Below, in pieces: positions 50,275-60,014 of a stretch of 64,000 nucleotides of DNA (position 1 is its first letter; every line of letters starts with the position of its first letter). Where the stretch lies: assembly GCA_015067565.1 (NCBI GenBank), contig SVMF01000008.1:35445-99444 (forward strand), in the 5' to 3' direction. The notes under the pieces were generated by a model. That model made no database searches. It was not told the origin of the DNA and was given only the letters and a program-made list of their open reading frames with translations. Origin of the DNA: Oscillospiraceae bacterium (GTDB taxonomy: Bacteria; Bacillota; Clostridia; Oscillospirales; Oscillospiraceae). The position numbers and the translations under genes were made by a program.

Positions 50275-52890
50275 TTATTTGCCGAGCTTTCTTTGTACGA
50301 ATTTTGCAAACTCCATCAGCGGAATGATGAGCGCGGCCAGTGCAACGGACACACCGAACTCACCCATGCTGATCTGCTCAAACTTGAAGATCTTTGCCAG
50401 AGCAGGAACCCAAACAACGACAACCGTGCAAATCAGCGAAAGTGCCGCCGCACCCCACAGCCACATATTTTGCTTGGACATGGTGAAGATCGAGCCTCTG
50501 CGAGAACGCATATTGAAGGCGTGGAAGATCTCGACCAAGGACAGCGTTAGGAATGCCATAGTCATACCGTCGTGGCTATTAGCGATTTCCCATGCGCCGG
50601 ACTCGATGAAGTGACCGATAAAGTAGGCGCTCAGCGTCAGGATCGTGACCAAAATACCTTGCAGGGCAGCGTCTATGCCGAGGCCACCTGCGAAGATGCC
50701 ATCGGTAGCACTTCTGGGCTTGCGGCGCATGATGTCACGCTCGCTCTTTTCCATGCCCAAAGCAAGCGCCGGGAAACAGTCAGTGATCAGGTTGATCCAC
50801 AGCAGGTGCACAGGTTCCAAAATTGTGAAACCAAGCATCGTTGCAGTAAAGATTGCAAGAACCTCTGCCAGATTGGACGAGAGCAGGTACTGAATCGCCT
50901 TGCGGATATTGTCATAGATTCGGCGGCCTTCCTCAACTGCCGAAACGATGGTTGCAAAGTTATCATCGGACAAAACCATATCCGCAACATTCTTGGTTAC
51001 ATCCGTGCCGGTAATGCCCATACCGACACCGATGTCCGCACTCTTGATAGACGGAGCATCATTGACACCATCGCCCGTCATGGCAGTGATATACCCCGCC
51101 TTTTTCCATGCATTGACGATGCGAACCTTGTGTTCCGGCTGCACACGGGCATAGACTGAATACTTGGTCACATCAAACGCTTCCTCGCTGATGCGGTCAA
51201 GCTCTGCACCGGTGATGGCGGTGTAGCCGCCGTCCAGAATGCCAAGCTGATTCGCAATGGCAACTGCGGTATCTTTGTGATCGCCCGTGATCATCACGGG
51301 ACGGATTCCGGCATTGCGGCACTCCACAATCGCAGCCTGAACCTCGGGACGAACGGGGTCGATCATGGCCGACAGACCAATATAAACCAGATCCTGCTCC
51401 AGATAATCTGCCTCATAAGAACGCGGTTCTTCCTTCCACAGACGGAAAGCACAGCACAATACACGCAAGGCCTGATCTGCAAAGGACTTATTGGCCGTAA
51501 GGATCTCGGCTCTCATCTCATCGGTCAGGGTCACCGCCCCTCCCTTTTTGTACCAATACTTGCAACGGCGCAGCACCTCATCGGGTGCACCCTTGGTATA
51601 CTGAATCAACTTCTGATCCTCATCACGGCAGACGACACTCATCATCTTTCTGCCGGAATCAAATGGAGCCTCGCCAATACGAGTGAAGCCTTTCGCCAAG
51701 CCTTCCAGATCAAGCGCAAGTGCATCGTTGACGAGAGCACATTCTGTCGGCTCGCCGATTGCATTGCCGTTTTCATCAGGCTTTGCATCACAGCAAAGGC
51801 GCATACCGAGTGCAAGCATGTTCAGATCCTCAGCACTATGGTCGACGACTGTCATCTTGTTCTGCGTCAAGGTACCCGTCTTGTCAGAGCAGATGACCTG
51901 CGTGCAGCCGAGGGTCTCAACCGCCGTTAGGCGACGAATCACGGCATTGCGTCTGGACATATTGGTCACACCGATGGACAATACAATGGTAACAACCGCC
52001 GCAAGTCCCTCGGGGATAGCGGCAACTGCAAGGCTGACAGCCACCAGGAAGGTATCGAGCATTCCCTCACCCGAAATATCGGGGTAGGAGCGAAGAAGGT
52101 CAACGGCAAAGATCACGACGCAAATCCCAATAACCAGGAAGCTAAGGATCTTGCTGAGCTGACCGAGTTTCTTCTGAAGCGGAGTCTGTTCCTCCTTGGC
52201 ATCAGCCAAGGCACCTGCGATCTTGCCCATCTCGGTTGCCATCCCGGTTGCGGTAATAACCGCCAGGCCACGACCGTAAACGACCGTACTGCCCATGTAG
52301 ACCATGTTCTTACGGTCACCGAGAGGCACCTCCTCGCCCTTCAGCGCGGAAACCTGCTTGTCAACGGGAACGCTCTCACCGGTCAAAGCAGCCTCTTCGA
52401 CCTTCATGGACGCGCATTCCAGAATGCGCGCATCGGCCGGAACGGCGTCGCCTGCCTCAAGGACGATTACATCGCCGACGACCAGATCCTCACTGCGGAT
52501 GGTGAGCTGTTTGCCGTCACGGATGACCTTTGAGGTGGCCGCAGCGATCTCCTGCAGAGCAGCAATGGCATTTTCTGCCTTGCTCTCCTGCACAATCCCG
52601 AGCACAGCGTTGATCAGGACAACTGCAAGAATGATAAACACATCAGCGAAGGATTCATTCGCAAGGTAGGCGGTCACACCCGAGATCACAGCCGCTGCCA
52701 GAAGGATCAGCGTCATCGGATCTGCCAATTCCTCGAAGAATTTGCGGAGCAGAGATTTTTTCTTGCCCTCTGCGAGCTTGTTGGCTCCGTCACGAGCCAA
52801 GCGCTCCTGCGCTTCGCGTGCAGCCAGACCGTCAGGAGTCGTCTTCAGCTCCGTCAGAACCTCCTGCGTGCCGACTAGATAAGGTTTCAT
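50275..52890 (-). CDS. P2-type cation ATPase (Ca2+/Mn2+ class)
   Basis: 871 residues. Actuator TGESVPVDKQV, phosphorylation DKTGTLTQNKM, ion-site IPEGLAAVVTIVLS in membrane segment 4, hinge TGDGVNDAPSIKSADIGVGMG and an N-terminal cation-transporter domain. Sequence alone fits a SERCA/PMR1-like calcium pump. The yybP-ykoY leader directly upstream argues that manganese export is at least part of the job, as for Mn-riboswitch-linked P-type pumps in lactic acid bacteria. AAGGAGG precedes the ATG. Confidence 0.92.
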   Translation of the reverse strand: MKPYLVGTQEVLTELKTTPDGLAAREAQERLARDGANKLAEGKKKSLLRKFFEELADPMTLILLAAAVISGVTAYLANESFADVFIILAVVLINAVLGIVQESKAENAIAALQEIAAATSKVIRDGKQLTIRSEDLVVGDVIVLEAGDAVPADARILECASMKVEEAALTGESVPVDKQVSALKGEEVPLGDRKNMVYMGSTVVYGRGLAVITATGMATEMGKIAGALADAKEEQTPLQKKLGQLSKILSFLVIGICVVIFAVDLLRSYPDISGEGMLDTFLVAVSLAVAAIPEGLAAVVTIVLSIGVTNMSRRNAVIRRLTAVETLGCTQVICSDKTGTLTQNKMTVVDHSAEDLNMLALGMRLCCDAKPDENGNAIGEPTECALVNDALALDLEGLAKGFTRIGEAPFDSGRKMMSVVCRDEDQKLIQYTKGAPDEVLRRCKYWYKKGGAVTLTDEMRAEILTANKSFADQALRVLCCAFRLWKEEPRSYEADYLEQDLVYIGLSAMIDPVRPEVQAAIVECRNAGIRPVMITGDHKDTAVAIANQLGILDGGYTAITGAELDRISEEAFDVTKYSVYARVQPEHKVRIVNAWKKAGYITAMTGDGVNDAPSIKSADIGVGMGITGTDVTKNVADMVLSDDNFATIVSAVEEGRRIYDNIRKAIQYLLSSNLAEVLAIFTATMLGFTILEPVHLLWINLITDCFPALALGMEKSERDIMRRKPRSATDGIFAGGLGIDAALQGILVTILTLSAYFIGHFIESGAWEIANSHDGMTMAFLTLSLVEIFHAFNMRSRRGSIFTMSKQNMWLWGAAALSLICTVVVVWVPALAKIFKFEQISMGEFGVSVALAALIIPLMEFAKFVQRKLGK

Positions 52891-52926
52891 ATAATTCCTC
52901 CTTGTTCGTATAAGTCTATTTTTTCA

Positions 52927-52963
52927 TAAAAAAACAGACTTATCACATAATGTGAATAAGTCT
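52927..52963 (-). terminator. Expression-platform terminator of the manganese riboswitch
   Basis: On the minus strand AGACTTATTCACAT pairs with ATGTGATAAGTCT (52936-52963), followed by seven T. Its 5' arm overlaps the conserved CAAGAC end of the aptamer, so ligand binding and terminator formation should exclude each other. Confidence 0.8.
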
Positions 52964-53042
52964 TGCCGGTTGTGACGGCACCATGGGCAAAAGCCCCGTG
53001 TTGTTGACACCGTCTCGCATACGCGATAGCTACTCCCTTATA
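52957..53042 (-). promoter_or_regulatory. yybP-ykoY manganese riboswitch
   Basis: The minus strand reads AAGGGAGTAGCTATCGCGTA, a GAGAC junction, a long stem (GGTGTCAACAACACGGGGC...) and closes with GGCAAGAC. The GGGAGTAGC and CAAGAC boxes are hallmarks of the yybP-ykoY class, which binds Mn2+. In this class Mn2+ stabilises the aptamer and turns on exporters. Confidence 0.88.
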
Positions 53043-53049
53043 CATATTG

Positions 53050-53077
53050 ATTATAGCAAAATATCACCTTCTGTCAA
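53050..53077 (-). promoter_or_regulatory. Sigma-A promoter of the riboswitch-ATPase unit
   Basis: Minus strand TTGACA (53072-53077), 16-base spacer, TATAAT (53050-53055) with extended TGC, about ten bases before the aptamer. Confidence 0.75.
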
Positions 53078-53134
53078 GTAAAAACCCACATTTTTCACGA
53101 CAAAATCTGACAAATTATTTCATTCGACAAAAGA

Positions 53135-53163
53135 TTGACATTTCCCGAATTTCCAATTACAAT
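53135..53163 (+). promoter_or_regulatory. Sigma-A promoter for the small gene at 53190
   Basis: TTGACA (53135-53140), 17-base spacer, TACAAT (53158-53163). Confidence 0.7.
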
Positions 53164-53189
53164 TTACTTACAGAAACGGAGGAATTGCC

Positions 53190-53504
53190 ATGACAGAACA
53201 AGTACATTACGATACCCTGACCTTATGCCCCGACTATCGCTTTATCCGCGTGGTCAGTACCGAAGGCGTGTTCTATGATCTGGTGCGCAAGTGGCGATCC
53301 CGCGAGCATATACATCGCTTAAAGCAGGTCTACCCGGAGGCAGAATCATTAGGCCGTGCCTTCGTTCCACCTTGTATCTTTCGTGACTTCACACGGCTCG
53401 ACGGGCCGGAGTCTTTTTCTCAGGCCGTCTGGAAGGATGGCACGCAATTCCTCTTTCCTCTTCAACCCATGGATCAGCGTAGCATCGAAGTGTGGAGAAA
53501 ATAG
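53190..53504 (+). CDS. Small protein of unknown function
   Basis: 104 residues, with its own promoter, GGAGG before the ATG and a terminator after the stop, so it is a real gene. Mixed alpha/beta composition, no signal peptide or membrane segment; many aromatic and charged residues (CPDYRFIRVV, YDLVRKWRSREHIHR). I do not recognise a family. Neighbours (Mn-pump and SpoIIID) do not indicate a role. Confidence 0.7.
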   Translation: MTEQVHYDTLTLCPDYRFIRVVSTEGVFYDLVRKWRSREHIHRLKQVYPEAESLGRAFVPPCIFRDFTRLDGPESFSQAVWKDGTQFLFPLQPMDQRSIEVWRK

Positions 53505-53533
53505 AAAAAGTCCCCTTTCGGGGGACTTTTTCT
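53503..53533. terminator. Bidirectional terminator between 53190 gene and spoIIID
   Basis: Thirteen-base perfect stem AGAAAAAGTCCCC / GGGGACTTTTTCT, loop TTTCG. Touches both stop codons. Confidence 0.9.
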
Positions 53534-53780
53534 ATTCTCCACGGTATTTTTTTCGGGTCGCAAGGCCGCCTCTGATGTGCCGTTCTGCCTTGTTGCACTC
53601 CAACACCTCTTTGACTTGCACAAACAGCGCCCGATTGTACTTCGGCAGTCGCTCTGACAGATCCTTATGTACCGTTGATTTGCTGACACCGAATTCCTTC
53701 GCTGCAGCACGAACTGTCGATCGGTTCTCAATAATGTACACAGCCAGATCGCAGGCCCTTTGTTCAATATTATCCCTCAA
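53532..53780 (-). CDS. spoIIID: Sporulation transcription factor SpoIIID
   Basis: 82 residues, closely matching the family: IEQRACDLAVYIIENRSTVR, then the helix-turn-helix EFGVSKSTVHKDLSERLP and the basic tail HIRGGLATRKKY. SpoIIID acts in the mother cell on sigma-E-dependent genes. The start is a TTG at 53780, fixed by alignment to the family N-terminus, with AAGGGGG eight bases upstream. It marks the host as a spore former. Confidence 0.95.
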   Translation of the reverse strand: MRDNIEQRACDLAVYIIENRSTVRAAAKEFGVSKSTVHKDLSERLPKYNRALFVQVKEVLECNKAERHIRGGLATRKKYRGE

Positions 53781-53812
53781 ATCTCCAACCCCCTTAGCTG
53801 TGCGTACGACAC

Positions 53813-53841
53813 AGCTTATGCTTGAGGTCAGAGATTTATAC
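53813..53841 (-). promoter_or_regulatory. Possible sigma-E promoter of spoIIID
   Basis: Minus strand GTATAAA (53835-53841), 14-base spacer, CATAAGCT (53813-53820), a loose match to the sigma-E pattern expected for this gene. Confidence 0.35.
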
Positions 53842-53846
53842 GATGA

Positions 53847-54479
53847 TTATACATCTTCCGCCTTCGGAAGATTCCAATGAAAATGCGCCGCCAAAATACG
53901 GATCAAAAATACCATGGTGCTACCGGTCAGCATACCTATATAGTCAGGTAGGATCGAATGCAGCAGTACACAGCACAGCGCACCGACAATCGAGGCGCAG
54001 GCATAGATATGCTTGACAAACACAAACGGCATATCTCCGGCCAACACATCTCGTATCATGCCGCCACCGACACCGCTGAGCACACCAACAAAGACCAGGA
54101 GGAAGGTGCTGTCCTGAGATGCATGCTCAATTGCGTTCCAAACGCCCATAACGGTAAAAATTCCCAATCCAATGGAGTCCATAAAGAACAGGCTGTAATC
54201 AAACAACCGCTCCTTACGCATCATGCGCCTGCGGATCCACGGAATGAAAAGCATGACAGAAGTCGCTATCGCGATTATGGCAGATAGTGGATCACGGAAG
54301 GCCAAAGGCGGCGTCAGTCCAAGAATCACATCTCGAAGAATGCCCCCTCCGACAGCCGTCACGATGCCAAGCACAATTACGCCAAGCAAATCCATCTTCT
54401 TTTTCATTGCGATCAGAGCGCCTGAAGCCGAAAAAGCAACTGTGCCGACGATCTCCAAAATTGAAACAAAAATATCCAT
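53847..54479 (-). CDS. TRIC-type (UPF0126) membrane protein
   Basis: 210 residues with about seven membrane segments in two repeats, each with a GGG.(L/I)RD motif (GGGILRDVILG and GGGMIRDVLAG), the mark of the bacterial TRIC/UPF0126 family of cation or small-solute channels. Start ATG 54479 has TTGGAG seven bases upstream; a TTG five codons earlier overlaps that site. Single gene between spoIIID and murA. Confidence 0.88.
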   Translation of the reverse strand: MDIFVSILEIVGTVAFSASGALIAMKKKMDLLGVIVLGIVTAVGGGILRDVILGLTPPLAFRDPLSAIIAIATSVMLFIPWIRRRMMRKERLFDYSLFFMDSIGLGIFTVMGVWNAIEHASQDSTFLLVFVGVLSGVGGGMIRDVLAGDMPFVFVKHIYACASIVGALCCVLLHSILPDYIGMLTGSTMVFLIRILAAHFHWNLPKAEDV

Positions 54480-54492
54480 ACGGTTCTCCAAC

Positions 54493-54533
54493 AAAAGGGC
54501 TGTAAAAACTCTCCGAGTTTCAACAGCCCTTTT
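54493..54533 (-). terminator. Terminator of murA
   Basis: AAAAGGGCTGT pairs with ACAGCCCTTTT across a structured loop; a T-rich tract follows on the minus strand. Confidence 0.8.
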
Positions 54534-54541
54534 AGGTTTCT

Positions 54542-55834
54542 TTATCCGGCAGACGGAACCGACTGATTGTCAGGTGTCTCCACACGCTTGATGCAAGCGC
54601 CGAGATCCGTCAGTTTGCCAATGATGTTCTCATAGCCACGCTCAATATACTCGATCTGCTCGATGATCGTCTCGCCCTCAGCCGCAAGGCCGGCAATCAC
54701 CATTGCCGCACCCGCTCTGAGATCGCAGGCATGGAGCGTACATCCCATCAGCTTCTCAACACCGTTGATCACAGCAACCTTGGTATCGACCTTGATCGAT
54801 GCACCCATATGATTCAGCTCCTGGCAGTAGCGGAAACGAGTATCATAAATGCTCTCGGTGATCACGCTCACACCGTTGGCCAAAGCCATGCAGACTGCAA
54901 TCTGCGGTTGCATATCCGTTGGAAATCCCGGATACGGCAAGGTCTTAACATTGGCTCTGCGCAGGCGGTTTGTACGCTGTACACGAATCGAATCATCATA
55001 CTCGATCACACGAGCGCCCATCTCACGTAGCTTCGCACTGATGCAATCCATGTGCTTCGGAATAACATTCTGGATCAGGACATCACCACCGGCAGCAGCG
55101 ACCGCCGCCATATAGGTGCCGGCCTCGATCTGATCGGGGATGATCGAATAAAATCCACCGTGCAAAGCACGCACACCGCGAATTTTGATCACGTCCGTAC
55201 CTGCGCCCGAGATCTTTGCGCCCATGGCATTGAGGAAGTTGGCAAGGTCAACGATATGCGGCTCCTTAGCAGCATTTTCAATGACCGTCGTTCCGATTGC
55301 CAAGGTTGCGCCGATCATAATGTTCATCGTCGCACCGACAGATACCATGTCCAAATTGACACGGGATCCAATCAGACCATCGTTGGGGGCAGTCGCGCAA
55401 ACGTAGCCATTCGAGGTATCAACCATTGCACCAATGGCCTCAAATCCCTTGATATGCTGGTCGATGGGGCGCGGGCCAAAGTTACAGCCGCCGGGCAATG
55501 CGACTCTGGCATGGCCGAAACGGCCCAGCTGCGCACCAATAAAATAGTAGGATGCACGAATACGGCGAACGAGATCATCTGAGGCCTCGCTGTCGCGAGC
55601 GTGCGTGCAGTCGATCTCCAGTGTATTCGGACTCAAACGGCGAATGCTTGCGCCCATGCTGCTTAAAATATCCAAAAGCAGACGGACATCAGAAATATCA
55701 GGAACATTCTCGATGCGGCATACACCCTCAACCAAGAGTGTTGCAGGCAAAATCGCAACAGCGGCATTCTTCGCACCACTGATGGTGACCGTGCCGTGCA
55801 GGGGCCGACCTCCGTGAATGATATATCGCTTCAT
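54542..55834 (-). CDS. murA: UDP-N-acetylglucosamine 1-carboxyvinyltransferase
   Basis: 430 residues from ATG 55834 (GAGAGG upstream). First committed step of peptidoglycan synthesis. ISGAKNAAVAILPA near the N-terminus, the catalytic cysteine in ALPGGCNFGPRPIDQH, and conserved GAGTDVI and DLRAGAAMVIAGL are present. The cysteine predicts sensitivity to fosfomycin. Confidence 0.95.
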   Translation of the reverse strand: MKRYIIHGGRPLHGTVTISGAKNAAVAILPATLLVEGVCRIENVPDISDVRLLLDILSSMGASIRRLSPNTLEIDCTHARDSEASDDLVRRIRASYYFIGAQLGRFGHARVALPGGCNFGPRPIDQHIKGFEAIGAMVDTSNGYVCATAPNDGLIGSRVNLDMVSVGATMNIMIGATLAIGTTVIENAAKEPHIVDLANFLNAMGAKISGAGTDVIKIRGVRALHGGFYSIIPDQIEAGTYMAAVAAAGGDVLIQNVIPKHMDCISAKLREMGARVIEYDDSIRVQRTNRLRRANVKTLPYPGFPTDMQPQIAVCMALANGVSVITESIYDTRFRYCQELNHMGASIKVDTKVAVINGVEKLMGCTLHACDLRAGAAMVIAGLAAEGETIIEQIEYIERGYENIIGKLTDLGACIKRVETPDNQSVPSAG

Positions 55835-55892
55835 ATAGAAACCTCTCATAATCAGAGTAGAAACTTCAAGTTAACCATAACAAGGCATCATG

Positions 55893-55921
55893 AGTATAAC
55901 ACAAAACATTCCGATTGTAAA
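55893..55921 (-). promoter_or_regulatory. Sigma-A promoter for murA
   Basis: Minus strand TTTACA (55916-55921), 17-base spacer, TATACT (55893-55898). Confidence 0.6.
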
Positions 55922-55951
55922 GAGAAAACTACGAAATGGCAACAGAAAGTT

Positions 55952-57280
55952 TCAATTTAGTTTGCGAAGTCCCTTCGGATAATGGTTTTTGAGCACTCCC
56001 TGCGAGCCCTTCGCCCAGCCAAGTGAGACTCCATCCACAAAAACAAGCGTCCACCCCTGCCGATCTGCCGAGATCGTCTCACCCCGCAGATATGCTGCGA
56101 TCTGGGTGCTGTCTGAGGAAAAATCCACTCGGCTCTTGAAATCGTTCAGCCAGAGGGCCAAAGCGTGTGCCGGCTCAAATCGATCCTTTTTCATCTCTCC
56201 AAGCTCCAGCCCAACCCGCATCACTTTGAGGCCATCCAGGCTCGGCAGCATTTCGGGCACGCTGTAATATGTCTGCCCGAAGCGCACAGCATCGTGCGGC
56301 AGATTGATGTCATATTTTTCCAAGAAATCAGTAATTGCTTTCGGCAGCTTTTCCGTTTTTTGTATTCTCATTTCCTGAGCATCGCACTCGCCCTTTTTGC
56401 GCAGAACGGCCGCAAAATGTCCCTCCCCGAAAAGCTTATGAGGCAGCAGTCGGAAGGTGTCGCGCACACCTGCATCTGCGTCTTCAACCCACTCGGGATG
56501 TCCGCAAGAAAACCAAGGAGCGTCCACCTTTTCGACATAAAAATTGGGATGCCTCTGCAAAAAGCGATGGATCACACCCTCGTTCTCCTCGGGCGCAAAG
56601 GTGCAAGTCGAGTATACCAATCGTCCGCCCGATATGAGCATCTTTGCCGCAGACGTCAGGATTTCGAGCTGCCGATCCGCACACATTCGAACCGTCTCCA
56701 GACTCCAGTCCGAAACTGCCGCATCCTCTTTTCGGAACATCCCCTCTCCCGAACACGGTGCATCAACCAAAATTCGGTCGAAATAAGAAACAAATCGTTC
56801 TTCTAACTTTTTGGGATGCTCATTGAGGGCCAACGCATTGGAAACACCCATGCGCTCAATGTTGGATGCCAGAATTCTTGCTCGCTTCGGATGGATCTCG
56901 TTGCACACGAGCAAGCCCTGGCCGCTCATGGCCGCTGCGATCTGCGTGGTCTTACCACCGGGAGCAGCGCACAGGTCCAGGACCCGCTCGCCCGGCTGCG
57001 CCTGCAAGAAGCCGACCGGTGCCATGGCACTGGGCTCCTGCAGGTAGTATGCACCCGCATCGTGCAGCGGATGCAGACCCGGACGAGTTCCCTGCTTCAG
57101 ATAATATCCATTCGCCTCCCATGGCACCTGTTCGGCACAAAATTGCAAACTTTCCTTTGACTGCTTCTGCGGATTAAGGCGAATCCCCATATTTCTGGGC
57201 CGTTCGTATGATGCCAGAAAATCATCATATTCCTCTCCGAGCAATCGCTGCATTCTCTGTAAAAATTCATTTGGAAGCAT
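55952..57280 (-). CDS. RsmF-type rRNA m5C methyltransferase (NOL1/NOP2/Sun)
   Basis: 442 residues. SAM-binding LDLCAAPGGKTTQIAAAM, motif VDAPCSGEGMFRK with the first catalytic Cys, and VYSTCTFAPEENE with the second Cys. The C-terminal domain (about 300-442), with HALALWLN and LRGETI, matches the PUA-like extension of RsmF/YebU relatives. It methylates cytosine in 16S rRNA. Start ATG 57280 with GGAGG upstream; divergent from asnA. Confidence 0.92.
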   Translation of the reverse strand: MLPNEFLQRMQRLLGEEYDDFLASYERPRNMGIRLNPQKQSKESLQFCAEQVPWEANGYYLKQGTRPGLHPLHDAGAYYLQEPSAMAPVGFLQAQPGERVLDLCAAPGGKTTQIAAAMSGQGLLVCNEIHPKRARILASNIERMGVSNALALNEHPKKLEERFVSYFDRILVDAPCSGEGMFRKEDAAVSDWSLETVRMCADRQLEILTSAAKMLISGGRLVYSTCTFAPEENEGVIHRFLQRHPNFYVEKVDAPWFSCGHPEWVEDADAGVRDTFRLLPHKLFGEGHFAAVLRKKGECDAQEMRIQKTEKLPKAITDFLEKYDINLPHDAVRFGQTYYSVPEMLPSLDGLKVMRVGLELGEMKKDRFEPAHALALWLNDFKSRVDFSSDSTQIAAYLRGETISADRQGWTLVFVDGVSLGWAKGSQGVLKNHYPKGLRKLN

Positions 57281-57422
57281 AATCCCCTCCGAAACCCTAA
57301 ATTTACCCTTATCGTATCATAAATTTTACAAAAAAACAACACATAACGCTTGTCTTAAAAATGCACCTTATTGGTCATTTTTCATCCACATCAGTATTTT
57401 TTCCTCTTTCTTCATTTTTTGC

Positions 57423-57451
57423 TTGTAAATTTCTCTGGAAACGAGTATAAT
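57423..57451 (+). promoter_or_regulatory. Sigma-A promoter for asnA-asnS
   Basis: TTGTAA (57423-57428), 17-base spacer, TATAAT (57446-57451), only about 30 bases from the ATG, so no T-box leader is present. Confidence 0.7.
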
Positions 57452-57481
57452 ATATTGAATCAATAGAAAGGGGGCGATCGG

Positions 57482-58498
57482 ATGGAAAAATGCCGCATTC
57501 CGTTGGGATATCAGAATCCTTTGACTGTCTACGAAACACAATGCGCAATTGAGTACATCAAGCATAATTTTCAAAAGAATCTCTGTCGCGCACTGAATCT
57601 GATGCGCGTTTCCGCTCCCCTGTTCGTCGAAGAAAGCTCCGGTCTGAACGACAACCTTAACGGCTACGAACGGCCCGTCAGCTTCGACGTACCTGATGTG
57701 GGCGCCAATTCTCAGGTCGTGCATTCGCTGGCCAAGTGGAAGCGCTATGCACTGGCTCGTTATGACTTCCGTCATGGCAAGGGACTTGTCACGGATATGA
57801 ATGCAATTCGCCGTGACGAGGCTGTCGACAATCTCCACTCGGTCTATGTCGACCAGTGGGACTGGGAAAAGGTCATCTCCCCTGAGGAGCGCACGGTTGC
57901 CTACCTACATGATACCGTGCAGCGAATCGTCAATGCCATCTATGTCACGAGCGAAACGCTCAAAATCGAGTTTCCACAGATCTGTGCGAAAGTTCCCCGT
58001 GAGGTTCTGTTCATCACAACGCAGGAACTGGAGGATCGCTTTCCGGAGCTACAGGACTCACATGACAAGGAAGATGCCCTCCTGCGTGAACATAAGGACA
58101 AGGTCGTCTTTTTGATGCAGATCGGTGGTGCGCTCCGTTCAGGAAAACCGCACGACGGTCGTGCACCCGACTATGACGATTGGACGCTCAACGGAGACAT
58201 TCTCTACTGGAACGATGTTCTGCAGCGCTCCTTTGAAATCTCCTCCATGGGAATCCGCGTCAATCCCGAGCGAATGTCGTATCAGCTCAGCATCTCAGGC
58301 TGCAATGATCGCAGAGAGCTCCCCTTCCACAAGGCCCTTTTGAACGGTGAGCTGCCCGAGTCCATCGGCGGCGGCATTGGCCAATCCAGACTGTGTATGC
58401 TTCTTTTGGGCTGCTGCCACATCGGTGAGGTTCAATCAAGTGTGTGGGACAATCAAACCATTTCTGCCTGCCGTAAAGCAGGTATCAAGCTACTATAA
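57482..58498 (+). CDS. asnA: Aspartate-ammonia ligase (asparagine synthetase A)
   Basis: 338 residues, normal AsnA length, class II aminoacyl-tRNA synthetase-like fold. Motifs [29 protein letters not shown] and GGGIGQSRL. Makes asparagine from aspartate, ammonia and ATP. AAAGGGGGCGA precedes the ATG. asnS follows after 14 bases, so the supply and charging of asparagine share one transcript. Confidence 0.95.
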   Translation: MEKCRIPLGYQNPLTVYETQCAIEYIKHNFQKNLCRALNLMRVSAPLFVEESSGLNDNLNGYERPVSFDVPDVGANSQVVHSLAKWKRYALARYDFRHGKGLVTDMNAIRRDEAVDNLHSVYVDQWDWEKVISPEERTVAYLHDTVQRIVNAIYVTSETLKIEFPQICAKVPREVLFITTQELEDRFPELQDSHDKEDALLREHKDKVVFLMQIGGALRSGKPHDGRAPDYDDWTLNGDILYWNDVLQRSFEISSMGIRVNPERMSYQLSISGCNDRRELPFHKALLNGELPESIGGGIGQSRLCMLLLGCCHIGEVQSSVWDNQTISACRKAGIKLL

Positions 58499-58512
58499 AG
58501 AGAGGTATTATT

Positions 58513-59904
58513 ATGGATCTTATCACCATTCGTGATCTGTTCAAGAACACCAAGGACTATGTCGGAAAGACCATCGAGGTCGGCGGTTGGGTACGCTCGA
58601 TCCGCGCATCGAAGGCCTTCGGCTTTATTGTGCTGTCTGACGGCACCTATTTCAGCCCTCTGCAAGTCGTTTATCACGACACCATGGAGAACTTTGCCGA
58701 GATCTCCAAGACCAATGTCGGCGCAGCCCTAATCGTCAAGGGCACCCTGATTGAGACTCCCGATGCCAAACAGCCGTTCGAACTGCAGGCCGAGACCGTC
58801 ACAGTCGAAGGCGCTTCCACCTCCGACTATCCGCTACAGAAGAAGCGTCATACGCTCGAGTTCCTGCGCACCATGACCCATCTGCGCCCCCGCACCAACA
58901 CCTTCCAAGCAGTTTTCCGCGTGCGCAGCCTTATCGCATTCGCGATTCATAAGTTCTTCATGGAACGCGGCTTTGTCTATGTTCACACCCCGCTGATCAC
59001 CGGCTCTGACTGTGAAGGTGCAGGTGAAATGTTCCAGGTCACCACGCTGGACCTGAACAACCCGCCTCGCAACGAGGACGGCTCCATCGACTATTCCAAG
59101 GACTTCTTTGACAAGCCCACCAACCTGACCGTCTCCGGCCAGCTCAACGGCGAGACTTATGCCATGGCATTCCGCAACATCTACACCTTCGGTCCGACCT
59201 TCCGTGCCGAAAATTCCAACACCACTCGCCACGCTGCTGAGTTCTGGATGATCGAGCCGGAAATCGCCTTTGCCGATCTGTCCGACGATATGCGTCTGGC
59301 CGAGGATATGATCAAGTATATCATCGCCTATGTCCTCGAGAATGCACCCGAAGAGATGAACTTCTTCAACCAGTTCGTCGACAAGGGCCTTCTGGAGCGT
59401 CTGAACCATGTGATGAACTCTGATTTCGGCCATGTTACCTACACCGAGGCCATTGAACTTCTCAAGCCACACAATGACCAGTTCGAGTACCCCGTCAGCT
59501 GGGGCTGCGACCTTCAGACCGAGCATGAGCGTTACCTGACCGAGACAGTTTTCAAGCGTCCTGTCTTCGTGACCGATTACCCCAAGGAGATCAAGGCCTT
59601 CTATATGAAGCTGAACCCCGACGGAAAGACCGTTGCGGCTATGGACTGCCTGGTTCCCGGCATTGGCGAGATCATCGGCGGCAGCCAGCGTGAGGACAGC
59701 TATGATGTCCTGATGCAGCGCATCACCGAGCTCGGCCTGAAGCCCGAGGATTATGATTTCTATCTGGATCTGCGCAAGTACGGTTCTGCCCGTCATGCAG
59801 GCTTCGGCCTCGGCTTTGAACGCTGTGTGATGTACCTGACCGGTATGAGCAACATCCGCGACGTACTCCCCTTCCCGAGAACCGTCAACAACTGCGAGCT
59901 TTGA
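58513..59904 (+). CDS. asnS: Asparaginyl-tRNA synthetase
   Basis: 463 residues. N-terminal OB-fold anticodon-binding domain ([20 protein letters not shown]), class II motif 2 around [20 protein letters not shown] and motif 3 [26 protein letters not shown] is typical of AsnRS. AGAGGTATT upstream. Confidence 0.96.
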   Translation: MDLITIRDLFKNTKDYVGKTIEVGGWVRSIRASKAFGFIVLSDGTYFSPLQVVYHDTMENFAEISKTNVGAALIVKGTLIETPDAKQPFELQAETVTVEGASTSDYPLQKKRHTLEFLRTMTHLRPRTNTFQAVFRVRSLIAFAIHKFFMERGFVYVHTPLITGSDCEGAGEMFQVTTLDLNNPPRNEDGSIDYSKDFFDKPTNLTVSGQLNGETYAMAFRNIYTFGPTFRAENSNTTRHAAEFWMIEPEIAFADLSDDMRLAEDMIKYIIAYVLENAPEEMNFFNQFVDKGLLERLNHVMNSDFGHVTYTEAIELLKPHNDQFEYPVSWGCDLQTEHERYLTETVFKRPVFVTDYPKEIKAFYMKLNPDGKTVAAMDCLVPGIGEIIGGSQREDSYDVLMQRITELGLKPEDYDFYLDLRKYGSARHAGFGLGFERCVMYLTGMSNIRDVLPFPRTVNNCEL

Positions 59905-59967
59905 TTTGCAGACCATTCCGATATATCGTGCGCTTGATCGGAATTTAAGGAATATGTTTCTATGCAC

Positions 59968-59998
59968 AGGACTCCACTCGTCTGGGTGGAGTCCTTTC
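59968..59998 (+). terminator. Terminator of asnS
   Basis: Ten-base stem AGGACTCCAC / GTGGAGTCCT, then TTCC; modest T-run. Confidence 0.65.
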
Positions 59999-60014
59999 CA
60001 AAGAGGTGAGAATC

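Noticed and set aside
57281..57481. T-box leader ahead of asnA-asnS
   Set aside because: The promoter lies only about 30 bases from the start codon, leaving no room for one.
60006..60014. GTG start for the MATE gene
   Set aside because: It lies inside the AAGAGGTGAG ribosome site of the TTG at 60015.
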